Source of the DNA: Polymyxa betae
Lineage: Eukaryota; Endomyxa; Phytomyxea; Plasmodiophorida; Plasmodiophoridae
Assembly (NCBI GenBank): GCA_003693705.1
Contig: RBZT01000703.1
Coordinates: forward strand, 1 to 64,000
DNA: 64,000 nucleotides
Reading direction: 5' to 3'
In this document: positions 44,400 through 56,553 of the stretch, piece by piece
Layout of the letters: the number at the start of each line of letters is the position of its first letter
Position numbering within the stretch: the first letter of the stretch is position 1
The notes under the pieces: generated by a model
The model's database searches: none
The model's input: the letters and a program-made list of their open reading frames with translations, nothing else
What the model was told of the DNA's origin: nothing
Program-made: the position numbers and the translations under genes

Positions 44400-47300
44400 T
44401 TAACTTGAATGGAACTGATCCGTCAATCGGGTTTTCTTTATCGACATATGCCTGCATTACAACGAATAGGCAAATGGTTCTCGATCCCCAATGAAACTTA
44501 CAATTTTGTCAATGACAACAGCATCGATACCGAACTTATGAGATATCTCTTGGTTGATGGGATCATTATTAGCATAGCTCCAAGTTGCCAAGACAAGACC
44601 AGCTGCCTTAACTGTGGTAATTAATTTAGGGGATTTTAACATTGGGTCGGCAAATGACACAATGCCAACCAGGTTCTGCCTTTTGGCAAACCGAACAGCA
44701 TCCCTGAGAGACTGGCCTAAGCAGTGTCAGAACATTGGCAGCATTATAAAGACCAAATCACCTCGAGGGTCCCAGCATGGCGCACTGCCAGCTTCTGTTA
44801 AGAAGAACACAGGATACGATGGCTGCTTCAGGCTGGCAAGGGTACATATATCAGGGTCGAATGACGAGAACATAATCCGACGAAATCCGGCATGATCAAA
44901 GACGACCTAGAAGCTATTACCAAATCAGGCAATGCATCGTTCCTAGCATACCTTTAATACTGCATCCACGTAATCATTTCTAAAGAAGGTGAATACATAA
45001 TGAATTTGATTGAAAACACAAATACCTCGAGGCAAATTTGCAGCCAACCTCAGCACGGGTGATGTCAGGCGGGTATTTCAGCTCAATGTTGAATCCAACA
45101 GTGGCGGGAACCCTACGAAATTGGGTTTGCTGGAAAGCTTCCGACAATTAACAAACTATTACTGAGAGAAACAATCTTTCAGTAGCGGGAACTTATCACG
45201 AATTTCGTTAGCTATAGAGTGAGCATTGACACTCATTTTCCGGCGCTACAATTTAGGTGAATTAAAGGAACATCAAAGATGCAATAGCTTACACGATGAT
45301 GTAGGTCGAGGTCATCTACTGTCTTCGAGCCGCGCTCTCGTGCTAATGTTCGCAATTCGTAAAACTGTTTCAGCGTGATGGAGGACACCGGAATTGGAGG
45401 AACCTAAAGAGTGTGATTTGCTGAACAAGAGTCTATTCATGCTAGAATGATTACACCGGGCATTCTGTGTAGATGGAAAGCCCAATCATGGTATATGATA
45501 GGGACAAGATCCATAGTTAGCTGAACATCGAACCTGCAAACACGATGCTGAGCTCAAACGTCCTATACCATAAATACGTACTCGATATATTCTGCACCTA
45601 AAGCAGCAGCAGTAACAAAACTCAAAATAGTGTTCTCTTGAGTTCTCAGCCTACACACGCTTCTCAGCCAGATAGGAACGAGAGTGAAGCACCACTATTA
45701 CGATTGCTGCGGCTGTTTTGACAGATAGCGAGTAGCACCGGAGCCACGATGCCCAATGATCTTGGTCGATTTACTAAACGACCTTCCCAAAACAGTCTTC
45801 ATATTTTTATGCAAAAGCGGCCTGGCAACCAGAAATTCGAAATTACATTCACCGACAGGTTCTCGATTGATATCACTAATCAATGGTATCGTATAATGCC
45901 CCTAACAATCAGATTAGAAGATTCAGGTTTGTGAATGATGTCAAAGCGACTTCAAGTTCTCTGAGCAAGCAGCTGGACATCACGGAGCCTGAGCCGATTC
46001 GGAATCCTTTCCCGCAAAAAACATTGAAGAAAATGCAGAACTGAGGAGGTTGACCGTCTTTGTGCACTCGAAGCTAGCAGAAGAAAATCAGCAGTTTTGC
46101 CAAAAGAGCGAATCTACGAACCTGAAATCTGACGGTCTCCATCTTATCATGCATAGGTAAAGGAATCTCTCGAGTGACTTTCTTGCCGCCAACCATATGC
46201 CCAATTTGTATCATATCAGGCTAACAGAATCAGAAACAATATAACCGGAAAAGTAAAATAAAGTTTACCGTTTCGGGACCAAACAGCCGAACAGGTGGGC
46301 GATATTCAGAAGCCGTAACATGGCCCAATCTGACGTGAAGCTGATAATCTGCAACAAGCCATCCTTGACTGGTCCAGCTTTCACCATCTTGATAACCGAA
46401 CACGCCATCATCGATAACATGGATTGAGTGAGAGGTCGGCTCAAACTGGAACAAAAAACTGAGCCCCCAGATCCAGTCGACATATTGGCGACTTACGATT
46501 CGATTGTTAGGAAGGACCTCCCAAATCTCCAGAACGTCTTCGTACTTGATAAGGTACTATTGGAAAGCGATGAGAAAGGAAGCCAGTTTGGAAAAGTGGC
46601 ATGAACCTTATATTCGATCCTTTGATTACGAGGATGGAGGACAGTGACCGTCCATGTGGATAGCGCGTCTTCGGTCGAGTCATTGAAGTCAGCTGGAACG
46701 CCGATATTAACGGCATGCATATCCTCAATTAAGGGAATAGCATGTGCAGGATCCCAAGAGCTAGATCAATGTCAATTCCAAGGATGCAACAGGAGCATGG
46801 TTCAGAACCCGAAACCTGGTGTGTCGCCGCAGATGCACCTATAAATCAGGGTTAGATGAAGACAAACTGCTAACGATGATATTTACAAATAACGTTCTGA
46901 TTGCACTCTGGCTCTGATGCGGAATGTAATCTAAGACCAAATCAGAAACGAGGACGAGAGGGGCGGTGTCGTACTCGAACTAAATCCTGATTCTCTAGAA
47001 CTTCAATCTCATTTTGTGCTGCAGAAGCGCCACCAATAAGTTCGTCACGAATGACGATTTGCGGCGAAACCGACGTCGACTAAAATTCCGATTTCAGATT
47101 ATCGATTCTTAGCAGCGAATTCTGAAATTATGACCTCATAATGGACCGATGACTGCTTCTTTGTAGGATTAAGCAGGTTCTGGTTGAGATCCGGTGGCTG
47201 GAACGAACCCGGTGGAGGCGTGGGAAACAGCTCAGCAAGCTCCAAATGGCCGCAATACAAGGCATAATCTCGAGGGGTCCAGCCGAGCTGATCTGTGGGT

Positions 47301-49315
47301 TCCCGGTTCACGCCCTCACGAAACAGAATCTGAACAACGTTGAAATTTAAATTCTCCTGATAGCATTTTTCTACCTCGACACATTTCGTATGCCCATGAT
47401 AGGCTGCAGTATGCAGAGGAGTCAGTCCTTCAATATCAGGAGCCGAAAGAACGATTTGCAAAAATTCATCCGATCCCTAAAACGCTCATCAAAGGCTGCC
47501 GGGAGTAAAATCATCAACCTACCATTCGACACGATTCTATAAGCAAACTTAAAACATCAGGATGGCCGTGTCGAGATGCCTCATAAACAGGAGAACGCCC
47601 AGTGACATCGTACGTGTCCGCTTTCGAGCCAGCATCAAGCAGAAGTCGTACGGCTTCCAGGCTTCCTTGCCTTCAACAATGCGTCAGGAGGTGACGACGA
47701 TCAAGAGCAATACAAAACCTGGCGGCAAAGTGCAGAGGCACCTGACTGTACCAATTAAAGCCATCAATGCGAGCTCCACTATCAATGATGACCGCAATAG
47801 CAGCAGCACTGCCGTTTCGAGCAGCAACGGATAATGCTGGATTCCTTAGAGAACGGTAAGATTCAATGCACATGCAATGGAAGCTTTGGGAACCCTTCCA
47901 TATCCCGGACGCTGAGTTTCGCTCCAGCATTAATCAGCAGCTTGACAATGGCAGCATCATCAGCCATAGCAGCGTAATGAATCGGGCAATGCAGCTCCAT
48001 GTCTTTACAGTTCAGCTCGGCCTGTTTGTAGATCAAGTTTTGATAAAAGAGCAGAAAAGTTCTGGTACATTCGCCTTAATAAGAATATCTACACATGCAA
48101 TGCATCGTGCTATTACTGCAGTATGCAGTGCAGTCCGATCTAGCCGGCCGACAGCTGAGACATTGGCCCCTCCTTGGATGAGAATTGACGCCATCTCAGC
48201 GAAACGATTATTACCTGAAAGTATAAGTTACGACGCAATCATACGAACAGTAATCAATTACACGCTATCAAAAGGGCAGTGTTTCCTTCGCTATCCATAG
48301 CGTCGAGATTTTTCACGAACTGAAGCAATTCTTTGACAGCAGCTACGTTGTTCTGTTCAACGGCATGAAAGAACATTTCTTGCAGGTCGATCCTCAACGC
48401 CGAACTGCTCAATCTGGCCCCTTCCGAATTCGACTGTAATGCGATCTGCAATCTGTTAACAACATGCTGCAAATCCATTGATGATGGCTACCGATCGTAA
48501 CAGATCAGTTAGCACGCTGGATCTCGGTCCATCAACTTCGTGGAGGCTCTTTCTGGAGTCCGAGCACCATTGCAGTAAACTGTCGACCTGGCTGTTGTCT
48601 TCATACTTTGTGACGATTGAAGCAGTAAATTCCTTCAAGTTCCCTCCTACAGAAACAGTTTAAGATTCGGATTACCAGAAAGGCGGAACAGACCAGGGCA
48701 CTGTTTATCATACTTCTTGGCGATTTTAGCGAAACCCTCTCGGTTAAGATCACAGAAGCTCCGAAGGTTCGTTAATTCCTGCGTTTTTTTAAATACAACA
48801 TACAGCTGAGCTGTTGGGTGTATTACCTGTTCCACGATACCAATGGCTTGCTCTAGAGAAATTTCTGATGCAGATCGCGCGGATTTAGGAAGAGATTCCA
48901 GTTCATTAATGCGATTACTAATGACTTTCTTCCGAACTTCCATTTGCAGTAATTTCGCCAACAAGAATGAATCCACTGCGAGCGAACCGGCCATCAGAAA
49001 AAATCCTGAAAAACGAGCAAACAGGTCACCTTTCTTCATTTCGCTTCTAATTCTATCCATGAACATCTGAATCTGCAACGCGAAATTAAGCGAGATTGAC
49101 GAAAAAAACAAATCTGAATTCACCTGCTTTGGTGTAGCATTCTGACGACCGTCTTTTTCGTTATGCTCTCGCGTCTGCTTGATGACGCCTTTCAATGTTG
49201 AATAAGCAATATATCGGTTTGTCCTGTTTATCAATATCAGCCAGCAAAGCCAGCACCACTCTTCCGGGTACCATTTCGGCAAGCGTTTGGTTCGAAGTTG
49301 CTGGCCAAATTTCAT
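44400..49315 (-). CDS. SPX-ankyrin-GDPD glycerophosphodiester phosphodiesterase (Gde1-like)
   Basis: This is a large multi-exon gene reading right to left. The N-terminus MKFGQQLRTKRLPKWY is the SPX start, with YIAYSTLKGVIKQ and FMDRIRSEMKKG as later SPX blocks. Ankyrin repeats lie at about 48.4-47.1 kb (AVEQNNVAAVKELLQF, DIEGLTPLHTAAYHGHTKCVE, DQLGWTPRDYALYCGHLELAEL). A beta-rich linker follows at about 46.9-46.1 kb. The GDPD domain has GHRG near 45.75 kb and EFDVQ...VPIIYHDWAF near 45.6-45.5 kb, the metal and catalytic residues. The enzyme splits glycerophosphocholine into choline and glycerol-3-phosphate; SPX senses inositol pyrophosphates. The 3' end is either 44457 or, with a GTAAGT intron, 44400. 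Confidence 0.85.
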
Positions 49316-49694
49316 GCTGCTGTGCCGCTTTTACAGCACAGCTGCAATATAATGGCTGGTGTATGTAGTCGCCGTTTGGTCAGGTGGGATGGCGCGACCC
49401 TCTCTACTGTTACAACCCGGTCTCAGAGCTCGGACGCTAAATGCTATCGATGCATCTAATTATTACCAGCAATACGATGCGATCAAGGTCGCCAAGCGTC
49501 CGTTACGACGATTTGTCGACAGACTTCGACGAAAAAGTCCAGAAAGGATGCCGGGCTGCGCCCAGATAGGCAGAGCGGGCAATCCGGGTTCCAGGTGCGG
49601 CGGGCGTCAGTCATCGTGCAAATCAAAGGTTCTGGAGAATCTAGAGGCGTTGCCATATAGTAAGAATAACAAGGAAGAGAAATATAGTGTTAAA

Positions 49695-51043
49695 TCAATC
49701 GTTGTGTATTTCTTGAGAAGATCGAATAAATAATAAGATGCTAACTCTGGAAAAAGCAATCACTTCCTTCAATGTGGAAACAAGCAGCAAAGGATTATCG
49801 GTATCAAGCGTCCATACCATGTTATATACTGGATCTGAAAACTGCAAACGACCAGCAAACTTCGCAGTTTCATCCTCGGTGAATTCATATACCAGAATCT
49901 CCTGCACCCAAGATCCGATAAGCAAGAATTCCCCGAATGGATCGAATGAGAACGAGGTTAAACAATCGCTTGTATCGGATTCGGATAAGAATGTCAACGA
50001 ATCGTGACTGGCCTATATATCACAATCAGCATGTCTGAATAATGCATCATCAGATACATTACATCTAGTCCTTTTTCCACATTATGGAACATGAATGCAC
50101 CACCAAGAGCAGCGACAGCAACCAACGATATGGCACTTGTGCCTTGATACAATCTAACTGCAGGTAGAGGGCCATCTAACAAAAAGACACCAATCTTGGA
50201 CCATTGAAATTCGCAATCGCCTGGGGTTGCTTTACAAACGATAATGGTGCCGTCATTACATCCGGCAGCGATAATCCTCGATTCCTAGCAATACCCATTA
50301 ACAATTGGATGCCTGGTTGCCAAAAATCGACCGACGTCCTTCCAAAGAGAATCGATGGACATTATGGGGCTTGGTAGCTGATAGAAAATACTATGTGGAA
50401 ACGATGTGTCTCTCACATCTTCCAGGGACAAACAGCTTAGAATGTGAACGGAGCCATCTGACCCGGATACTAAGACATTGGGGTTATCATGGCTACCGGG
50501 ATGTTATCCTAAGAATTATAGGAAAGAATGATAGCTTACTTTCGTATCGGATCCGGGATGTTCGAGATGACAAACGGCACATAAGCAACCTTCCGACAGA
50601 CAGAAAATTGGATAGAACTACACCTTCACTGACGAATTATGGTAAGCAAGGTGATAATTATTGTTAGACGATACCTAGTTGAGAACTGGACGATAAACTG
50701 GCAAGACGTGACAATTTCATCATCAACAGATCCAGAGCAAGTAGCGCCGGCAATATACGAAACGTCAGCCTTGGTATCGTCCCAAGCATGAATGGAGATG
50801 AGTTCTCCTGTGAGATCTAAGTCTAATTCCAATGGCTTCAGGAATTTCCTATCAAGACTGAGCTGGAATATTGAATTCGTTGCTATGGCTATCGTCACAA
50901 ACAGAAGTTTGGCCAGCGAGAATCAGCAAACCTTGGCAACCGATTAATAACCCTAGACATTGGCTGTAGGCCGACAAATAAAGACTAGAATGACATCCAC
51001 GAGGCATTCGCTCCGATAGCACAGGATCGGGGCTCGCCATCAT
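49695..51043 (-). CDS. KPTN: Kaptin (KICSTOR subunit), multi-exon
   Basis: Kaptin belongs to the KICSTOR complex that brings GATOR1 to lysosomes in animals. Segments in order match human kaptin by eye: SNSIFQLSL then ELISIHAW (human VSIDTF), then RIIAAGCNDGTIIV with LDGPLPAVRLY (human LQDGPISRVIVF), then DTSDCLTSFSFDPFGEFLL and GSWVQEILVYEF (human TYGQELLCYKY), then PVYNMVWTLDTDNPLLLVSTL. Middle exons around 50.3-50.6 kb were not fully resolved. The most likely start is the ATG at 51040 or 51043. Confidence 0.7.
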
Positions 51044-51123
51044 CACATGACAGCTAATTAGAACAGCGACGCTGTTTTTATTCCGAATAGAAGTACAAGT
51101 ATTATAATTGAGAATTTTGAGGA

Positions 51124-51414
51124 TTAAGACCACGCGTAATCGGGGTACCGCTGGTGTAGGTCCCAGACAATGTTCCTGTTGAGTGTTGATATCTCTCTTT
51201 TTATATCATTGGTCTCCTTTCTTAACTCATTGAACGTGGTTGAGAGATCCACCCTCATATCGTGCAGCGTCTTTACGATGGTCAGTAAGTTACCGTTGAT
51301 CTCCTGAAACAGACGGTTGGAGCGGCGTTCATGATAGGCACCGATCAGACACGATATCATAGCTATCAGGAGAAAAAGGATCAGAACACAGCAGACTGCA
51401 ATAATTAAATCCAT
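51124..51414 (-). CDS. Small membrane-anchored coiled-coil protein, 96 aa
   Basis: The N-terminal membrane anchor (LIIAVCCVLILFLLIAMISCLI) is followed by a 55-residue charged coiled coil containing VKTLHDMRVDLSTTFNELRK. The stop lies 81 bp upstream of the kaptin start on the same strand. No family was recognised. The arrangement resembles single-pass membrane tethers. Confidence 0.6.
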   Translation of the reverse strand: MDLIIAVCCVLILFLLIAMISCLIGAYHERRSNRLFQEINGNLLTIVKTLHDMRVDLSTTFNELRKETNDIKREISTLNRNIVWDLHQRYPDYAWS

Positions 51415-51892
51415 CTAAGCGGCCGACCTCCGATGGCAGCTCCGACATGGTCCACAAGAAAGCTCACGATGTTTCGTCCATAGTTGATACTAGTTCTGAA
51501 AACAGGGGAGCAGGGGAAAGATGCGAATACGGCAATTGTAATAAACCGAGAACCGTTCGAGGAAGGGGAAGAAGTAGAGAGCAGGGACTGGATCAAAAGG
51601 AAGAATTAAGCGGGACGAGGAGGAGAGCTGGGGAAAGGAACAGAGGAGCGGGAATACCCTACGATTTAAAGAAATCAATAAAGGTTCGGTTCAAAACGAC
51701 GTTGAACGAACTGATCATGAAGGCCCAGTTCGTTCCATCAGTTCGTTCCTGTTGCAAGCTTTATTGGATTGGTTATCCGTTACAATGTACACCTGATAAA
51801 TATCTAGGGCAGCTACCGTTGGTTATGACAGCAATGCGTCAGCGCACAGGAAGAGGAACTCCCCAACAAAAGATGAGATATACCATAAAGTA

Positions 51893-52472
51893 CTCCCTCT
51901 GGTCAGAAATACCTCAATAATAAGTGTCCGATTCACGCAGTTCCTCAAACTTAGTGTGAATTTCTTGTATATATCCCGTGGTTGCGATTTTGCCGTAGTT
52001 CTTGTTCCGTTTACGGTATCTATATTTCTCTACATTAGCTTTATAATAAATGGGGCTGCGCTATGGCGACTACCCGGACTACGGTAGAAGATTGCCTGGA
52101 AAACACCCGCTGAGGTTCTGGATTGCAACCAATCATCATGACTAATGTCGCTGAATCTACCCACGGTGCCAAGAAGCCGAATGCTACAAATGAAGAGAGA
52201 GTAGGCATCCTACAGATTCTGCAGTAAACATTAACGGCAAAAAGCTAAGAAAAGGAGCCATTCAAGAAATTGCATCCAAATTCCAAAAATCATCGAAGAC
52301 AATTTCACGAATTTGGAGTAAAGCTCGAAAAAGCCTTCATAAGGGTTTAACAAGGCGGAAAGCGTCTTGATTGCATTAGAAAACCAATAAAGCTATGAGA
52401 TTCAGATACTGGACACTTATTTCTGACCAAAATTATCAGTGGAATGGGACACTTATTTCTGACCAGAGGGAG
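51893..52472 (+). mobile_element. Tc1/mariner-type (Stowaway-like) element with TA duplication
   Basis: Both ends carry the inverted repeat CTCCCTCTGGTCAGAAATA, with AAGTGTCC next to it; the left copy has a 10-base insertion after the first 19 bases. TA dinucleotides flank the element at 51891-51892 and 52473-52474, the mariner target-site duplication. A second copy of the inner repeat lies at 52428-52446. Total length is 580 bp. It contains only the N-terminal helix-turn-helix part of a transposase, so it is a non-autonomous deletion derivative. Confidence 0.88.
52138..52367 (+). pseudogene. Transposase N-terminal HTH fragment
   Basis: After an ATG at 52138 the frame reads NATNEERVGILQILQ, then a stop; after a shift it continues NGKKLRKGAIQEIASKFQ and SSKTISRIW. 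This is the pattern of a mariner/Tc1-like DNA-binding domain. There is no DDE catalytic domain. Confidence 0.75.
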
Positions 52473-52474
52473 TA

Positions 52475-53301
52475 AAATGTTTTATCAAATCGTTTGAGGA
52501 TTTGGGTTCCCTAGATTAAAGAGAGAAAGAAGATGAGAAAACTGACGAAATGAAGAATTTTAGTGCTACAGACTTGTCAACAACTACCACCCATCTCCAA
52601 CCTCAGCTTCGTTACTGGGTGTAGGTGGTGCTCCTTTCTTTCATTCAATACTGTGGATCATTTTTTGTTTGGTGAATGACTCGGGAGAAAAGTGGGGATT
52701 GAATTGGTGGACGTATTTTTGGGTCCTTTAGATCATTTAGGTATGGCCGTATGGGAGCGTTATTTTGGATTTTCCTACTTTGTTTTGGGGCGGGTATGAT
52801 TTGTGGATTTTGGATTACAGTTTTTGGATTCTGAAAATTGGATGGGCGGACTAGATTTCTATTTTGGTTTTTTGGGATGGGGTATGTATATGGATGTCAT
52901 TTTCAAAGTTTAGTCGGGAAAAATATCGACACCTTCACCTTTTTTTTGGCGATATATTTTAAGAATGATTGCTACTTTGCGAAATGTTGCCACATTCTCG
53001 CAAACTGAACAAAGTTCCGGACGGAATATAGAAGTTACGTTAGAGCGCTCGCAAATTGTAGTCCCTAAGAAAAAACACGTTTTAAATGGAATCAGGACCA
53101 AGCTCAGTAACAAATGAGTTCATAAAAAGTCATCAACGAAACTATGATCCGTTTGAGTGTCGTCTTGATAGATTTTTTAGCCACTGAGCCAAAGAAAAAA
53201 TTGGAAAAAGCTGACTGGTCGAAAGTCATTTACGGACAAATTTTTTAGGTGGCCATCATTGGCTGACTCACTATTATTTTGTTTTCGTTCGAGACAAAGG
53301 G
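52475..53301. other. Region upstream of IscU, G/T-rich
   Basis: No gene was seen. From about 52610 to 52905 the plus strand is G/T-rich with many TTTTGGG/ATTGG runs, like 18030-18260. The last 200 bp should hold the IscU promoter. Confidence 0.4.
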
Positions 53302-53794
53302 ATGATGCTCTCTCGAATTGTTCGCTTGCGATCTAATCGGCTCGCCCAAGTTTGCCCACGATTCTACCACAAAAACGTCATTGATCATTATGAGAACCCG
53401 AGGAATGTGGGGACGCTCGATCGTAAAGACAAATCGGTCGGGACCGGGCTCGTTGGTGCCCCTGCTTGTGGTGATGTTTTACGCCTACAGATCAAGGTAG
53501 GCCAGCCAAACTTCCCGCCTCGTAATTACTGATCAATATCAGGTTAATGAAGAGGGCATTATCAGCGATGCCAAATTCAAAACATTCGGTTGTGGCTCTG
53601 CTATCGCATCTTCGTCGCTAGCCTCCGAGTGGGTTATTGGAAGGAGTGTTGACAGTGTTACCGAGATCAGGAACACTGATATTGCCAAGCATCTTAACCT
53701 ACCTCCAGTAAAGATGCATTGCTCGATGCTTGCAGAAGATGCTATTAAATCAGCTGTTGAGGATTACAAGAAGAAGAACACCGCCTCCGGTTGA
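53302..53794 (+). CDS. Iron-sulfur cluster assembly scaffold IscU
   Basis: IscU is the mitochondrial scaffold for Fe-S cluster assembly. Exons 53302-53496 and 53543-53794 (46-nt intron) encode 148 aa. The N-terminus MMLSRIVRLRSNRLAQ is a mitochondrial targeting peptide. The family core is YHKNVIDHYENPRNVG, then VGAPACGDVL (first Cys and the Asp), FKTFGCGSAIASSSLA (second Cys), LPPVKMHCSMLAEDAI (His and third Cys, and the LPPVK motif bound by Hsp70). All cluster ligands are present. Confidence 0.97.
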
Positions 53795-53853
53795 TCAAAA
53801 GATATACGCTACATAATCTTTTAATTAAATTACAGTAGATTTATCATCAAATT

Positions 53854-55793
53854 CTAATTACTCTCTGATACAATTGATTCCGGTGATTCTGCTGATCTGT
53901 TTTGCGTTGCAGCGAATTCGTTACGATGTAACTGAGGGCGTTCGCAAGCTACTGAAGCGCTTTGCTCTGTTGTAGCAGCCGATTCTACAAAGCTTGCCGT
54001 CGTAGCCGATTCTGCAGAGGATATGTTAGCGGCTGATTCTGCAAGAGTAGCTAGAGCAAGAGCGAGATCATCCGATTCCGATTCGTTAGTTACTGTTAAG
54101 ACTTGCCGAAATCCTTCTTCCAATAGCGGCCTACGCAAAATCAATGAGCAAGATCCAGAGGACAAATGTGATCGTAACCGTTCGAATTCCTGTACGAAAC
54201 GAAGCAGAACGTCAACGCTGGCAGGATGGGCAGCCAACGTTGGATGTCCGTCGCGGGTTAGAATTCGATGAGCACAAAGCTGCGGTCGCGTATCGAAGAG
54301 CACCCCAAGAACATTGGCAACGCGCTCGGACCGTGCCAGATCCAGAAAGAACGCTCGCTGCTTCACTGAGATATTCGTTCGGTCGATGATCACAGATGAC
54401 CCGGTAGCCAAAGCTTCTCGAGCTGCACGAAGACAATTATCTCTGGTTCTCAGTTCATCCTAGGAGAAAATGCTTCTCAAACCACAGCACATCCGAAGAT
54501 TCTGTGTACCTGATTGATGCGAACGAACCGTGTCGATAATGCCAGAAGGTTCGTAGCGAAGAAGCTTTTCCCACAACCTGGTAACCCACAGAGTATCAGC
54601 ATGGTCCTTTGATCAACCTGGGACTGTAATGGCGGCTTTGGATTCACAATAGTGGCAACAACGTTCCGGATCGCATCTTGAAATTGGTACCATTTCCTTT
54701 GCGGCAATCCCAGCGTTTCGAAATTGACATCTTCCTGGTCTCGTAGTAATTGACGAATTCGCTTCTCCAGCCCCATATCAAAATATCGCCATCGATCTTG
54801 CTCGATCATATTGGTGGTGCACTCCCAAACAGTTGCATCAATCAAGGAACCTTCCTCGTTGGTGAGGCACAGCCATTCGCCACGAGAGCGCATTCGAGGA
54901 GATTTGAAGTTCTCGGGAATGTGATCGGGAAGCGTTCTAATTTTGGCGACCTGGTATTCAATCATGTTTAATTGAATGGGAGTAATCGGTTCCCGAACAC
55001 AAGGATAGATGGATCCGTCTTTAGTGGCCGCCCATAATGGCAACAGACCCCGATCAAGGCCATGATGCACAAGGCCAGGCAAACGATCGCCGCACAAATC
55101 AAACGTCATCGATTGCCATCGTTCATCTTGGAGCAGTTGTAATTCAGGAACGAAATTTAAGGGGGTATCGCCAAACAAGAGCGACAAAATTTCCAGGCTG
55201 CGATCGCCTAATTCCAGATTCCGGCTTCCGCTGATTCTGGGGCATCGACAAGCTGAGATGGCGACCTCTCCATCGACTACAACCTTGAAGAAGGTGATTT
55301 GAATCACGCCATCTGGTATGGGAATAAATCCATAGCACTTCGCGGTCGAAGGAAAATCGACAAGACGTCGATCAGATAGATCGGCCAGGTTGTGACGTAC
55401 AGAACGGATGATAGGACAAGGAGGGATGAGAAAGCAACCATCCGTATCTGAGGCGATTGCCACGAATCCTGCTCTCTCTCCAGATCGACAGATAGCTCCA
55501 GGAACAGATGACGAATCGCTGAACGGGTTCGATAAAGACAGAAACTGAAGCTCTCGACAAGATTGCGTCCCAATACAGGCGGAAGCCTGCTTCAGAATTT
55601 TATCGACATCTGGAGCGATTCTTAATGGAGCAGCAGGGGCCGGAGGCAGCGCATGTGGGGTTGTTATTGGATATGACTCGATTGGCAATGATGGAGCTGC
55701 ATCAGCGGTACCTATCTGGTCTGCGTGAGGTGCAGGTCGTGCAGGCGGTGGTGGCATACAGAGATGTGGTCTAAGAGAGTTCAGATTTGTCAT
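53854..55793 (-). CDS. RNA ligase-like domain fused to polynucleotide kinase
   Basis: Exons 55793-54510 and 54459-53854 encode 629 aa. Residues about 1-75 are Pro/Ala-rich. Residues about 90-350 resemble the nucleotidyltransferase fold of T4 Rnl1-like RNA ligases: a GFIPIPDGVIQITFF segment where KxDG motif I is expected, a TFDLCGDRLPGLV motif III, and a later EEGSLIDATVWE. The expected nucleophile Lys is Pro or Ile there. Residues about 405-600 are a P-loop kinase: LILCGLPGCGKSFFA, DELRTRDNC, SVIIDRTNIS, and ILTRDGHPTL. The C-terminus is Ala/Ser-rich. Ligase-kinase fusions act in RNA end repair or tRNA splicing. The kinase is likely active and the ligase half probably is not, which is inference. 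Confidence 0.7.
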
Positions 55794-56050
55794 AGTGATC
55801 TGCTGACAATCACAAAGCGACGCTCCCGGACTGCGTCTCTGCTAATTGCTGGGCAATCCTCAGCAACATTTATTATAGGTAAATAATAAACCTGGAATAA
55901 TCGATTAACAAAATCATTTACACAAGAACCTGGCTGGTGCGGACAGGTTCGAAGGTCAACGACATGAATGCGGCTCGTAAACTTTGGTACAGATAGTATG
56001 CACAGTAGAAGTTAAACGGCTGTGATGCTGAGCTGAGTACCGTATAGCAA
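55794..56050. other. Intergenic
   Basis: The segment includes the start region of the ligase-kinase gene and the 3' flank of the next minus-strand gene. No features were seen. Confidence 0.3.
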
Positions 56051-56553
56051 TCAAAGGTACGATAGTCTCACCACGAATAATAAAACCTGACAGGATAAGA
56101 ATAGCGATAGAAGCTTCAATTGCAGCGGTGCGAGCGAAAAGAAGGATGAAATGCGGAAATCCAGCAGAATCATGGCGAGAACAATGACATCGCCAATGCC
56201 TGATATACACAGCAAGACAAGATGCTGAACAGCACGTTAAAATCAGCATACGACTGCTGAGCACGATCTTACGACGAAAACGTATTCGGATTTATGTGAA
56301 TATGCGCCATAGATTCCAGCAAGAAATGTGATAAAAGACGTCGTCATCATGAACCAGTACCTTGACGCGAAAGCGACCATCGTACAGATCTGCAGTCGCG
56401 TCAAAATTACAAATGCCCAAACAAGCGAGCTGAAATCACAATTTGGATCGTGGACAGCGCGATCACGCGCCGCCTCCAAATGTTAATAGCCTGGCGGCGA
56501 AGCCGTGCCAGATCCATGGGCAACAGGCTGGCACTCCCATCTGGCATTGTCAT
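56051..56553 (-). CDS. Probable four-helix membrane protein, exons unresolved
   Basis: From an ATG at 56553 the frame gives a basic start (DLARLRRQAINIWRRRVIAL) and then a hydrophobic segment. Further hydrophobic segments appear in neighbouring frames: ICTMVAFASRYWFMMTTSF, FNVLFSILSCCVYQAL, DVIVLAMILLDFRISSFF and SLFLSCQVLLFVVRL. At least two introns are needed and I could not fix them all. The last stop is at 56051. No family was identified. Confidence 0.4.

Noticed and set aside
51447-51920. 157-aa plus-strand frame rich in Arg, Glu and Gly
   Set aside because: It comes from a purine-rich stretch and overlaps the start of the transposon and an opposite-strand gene.
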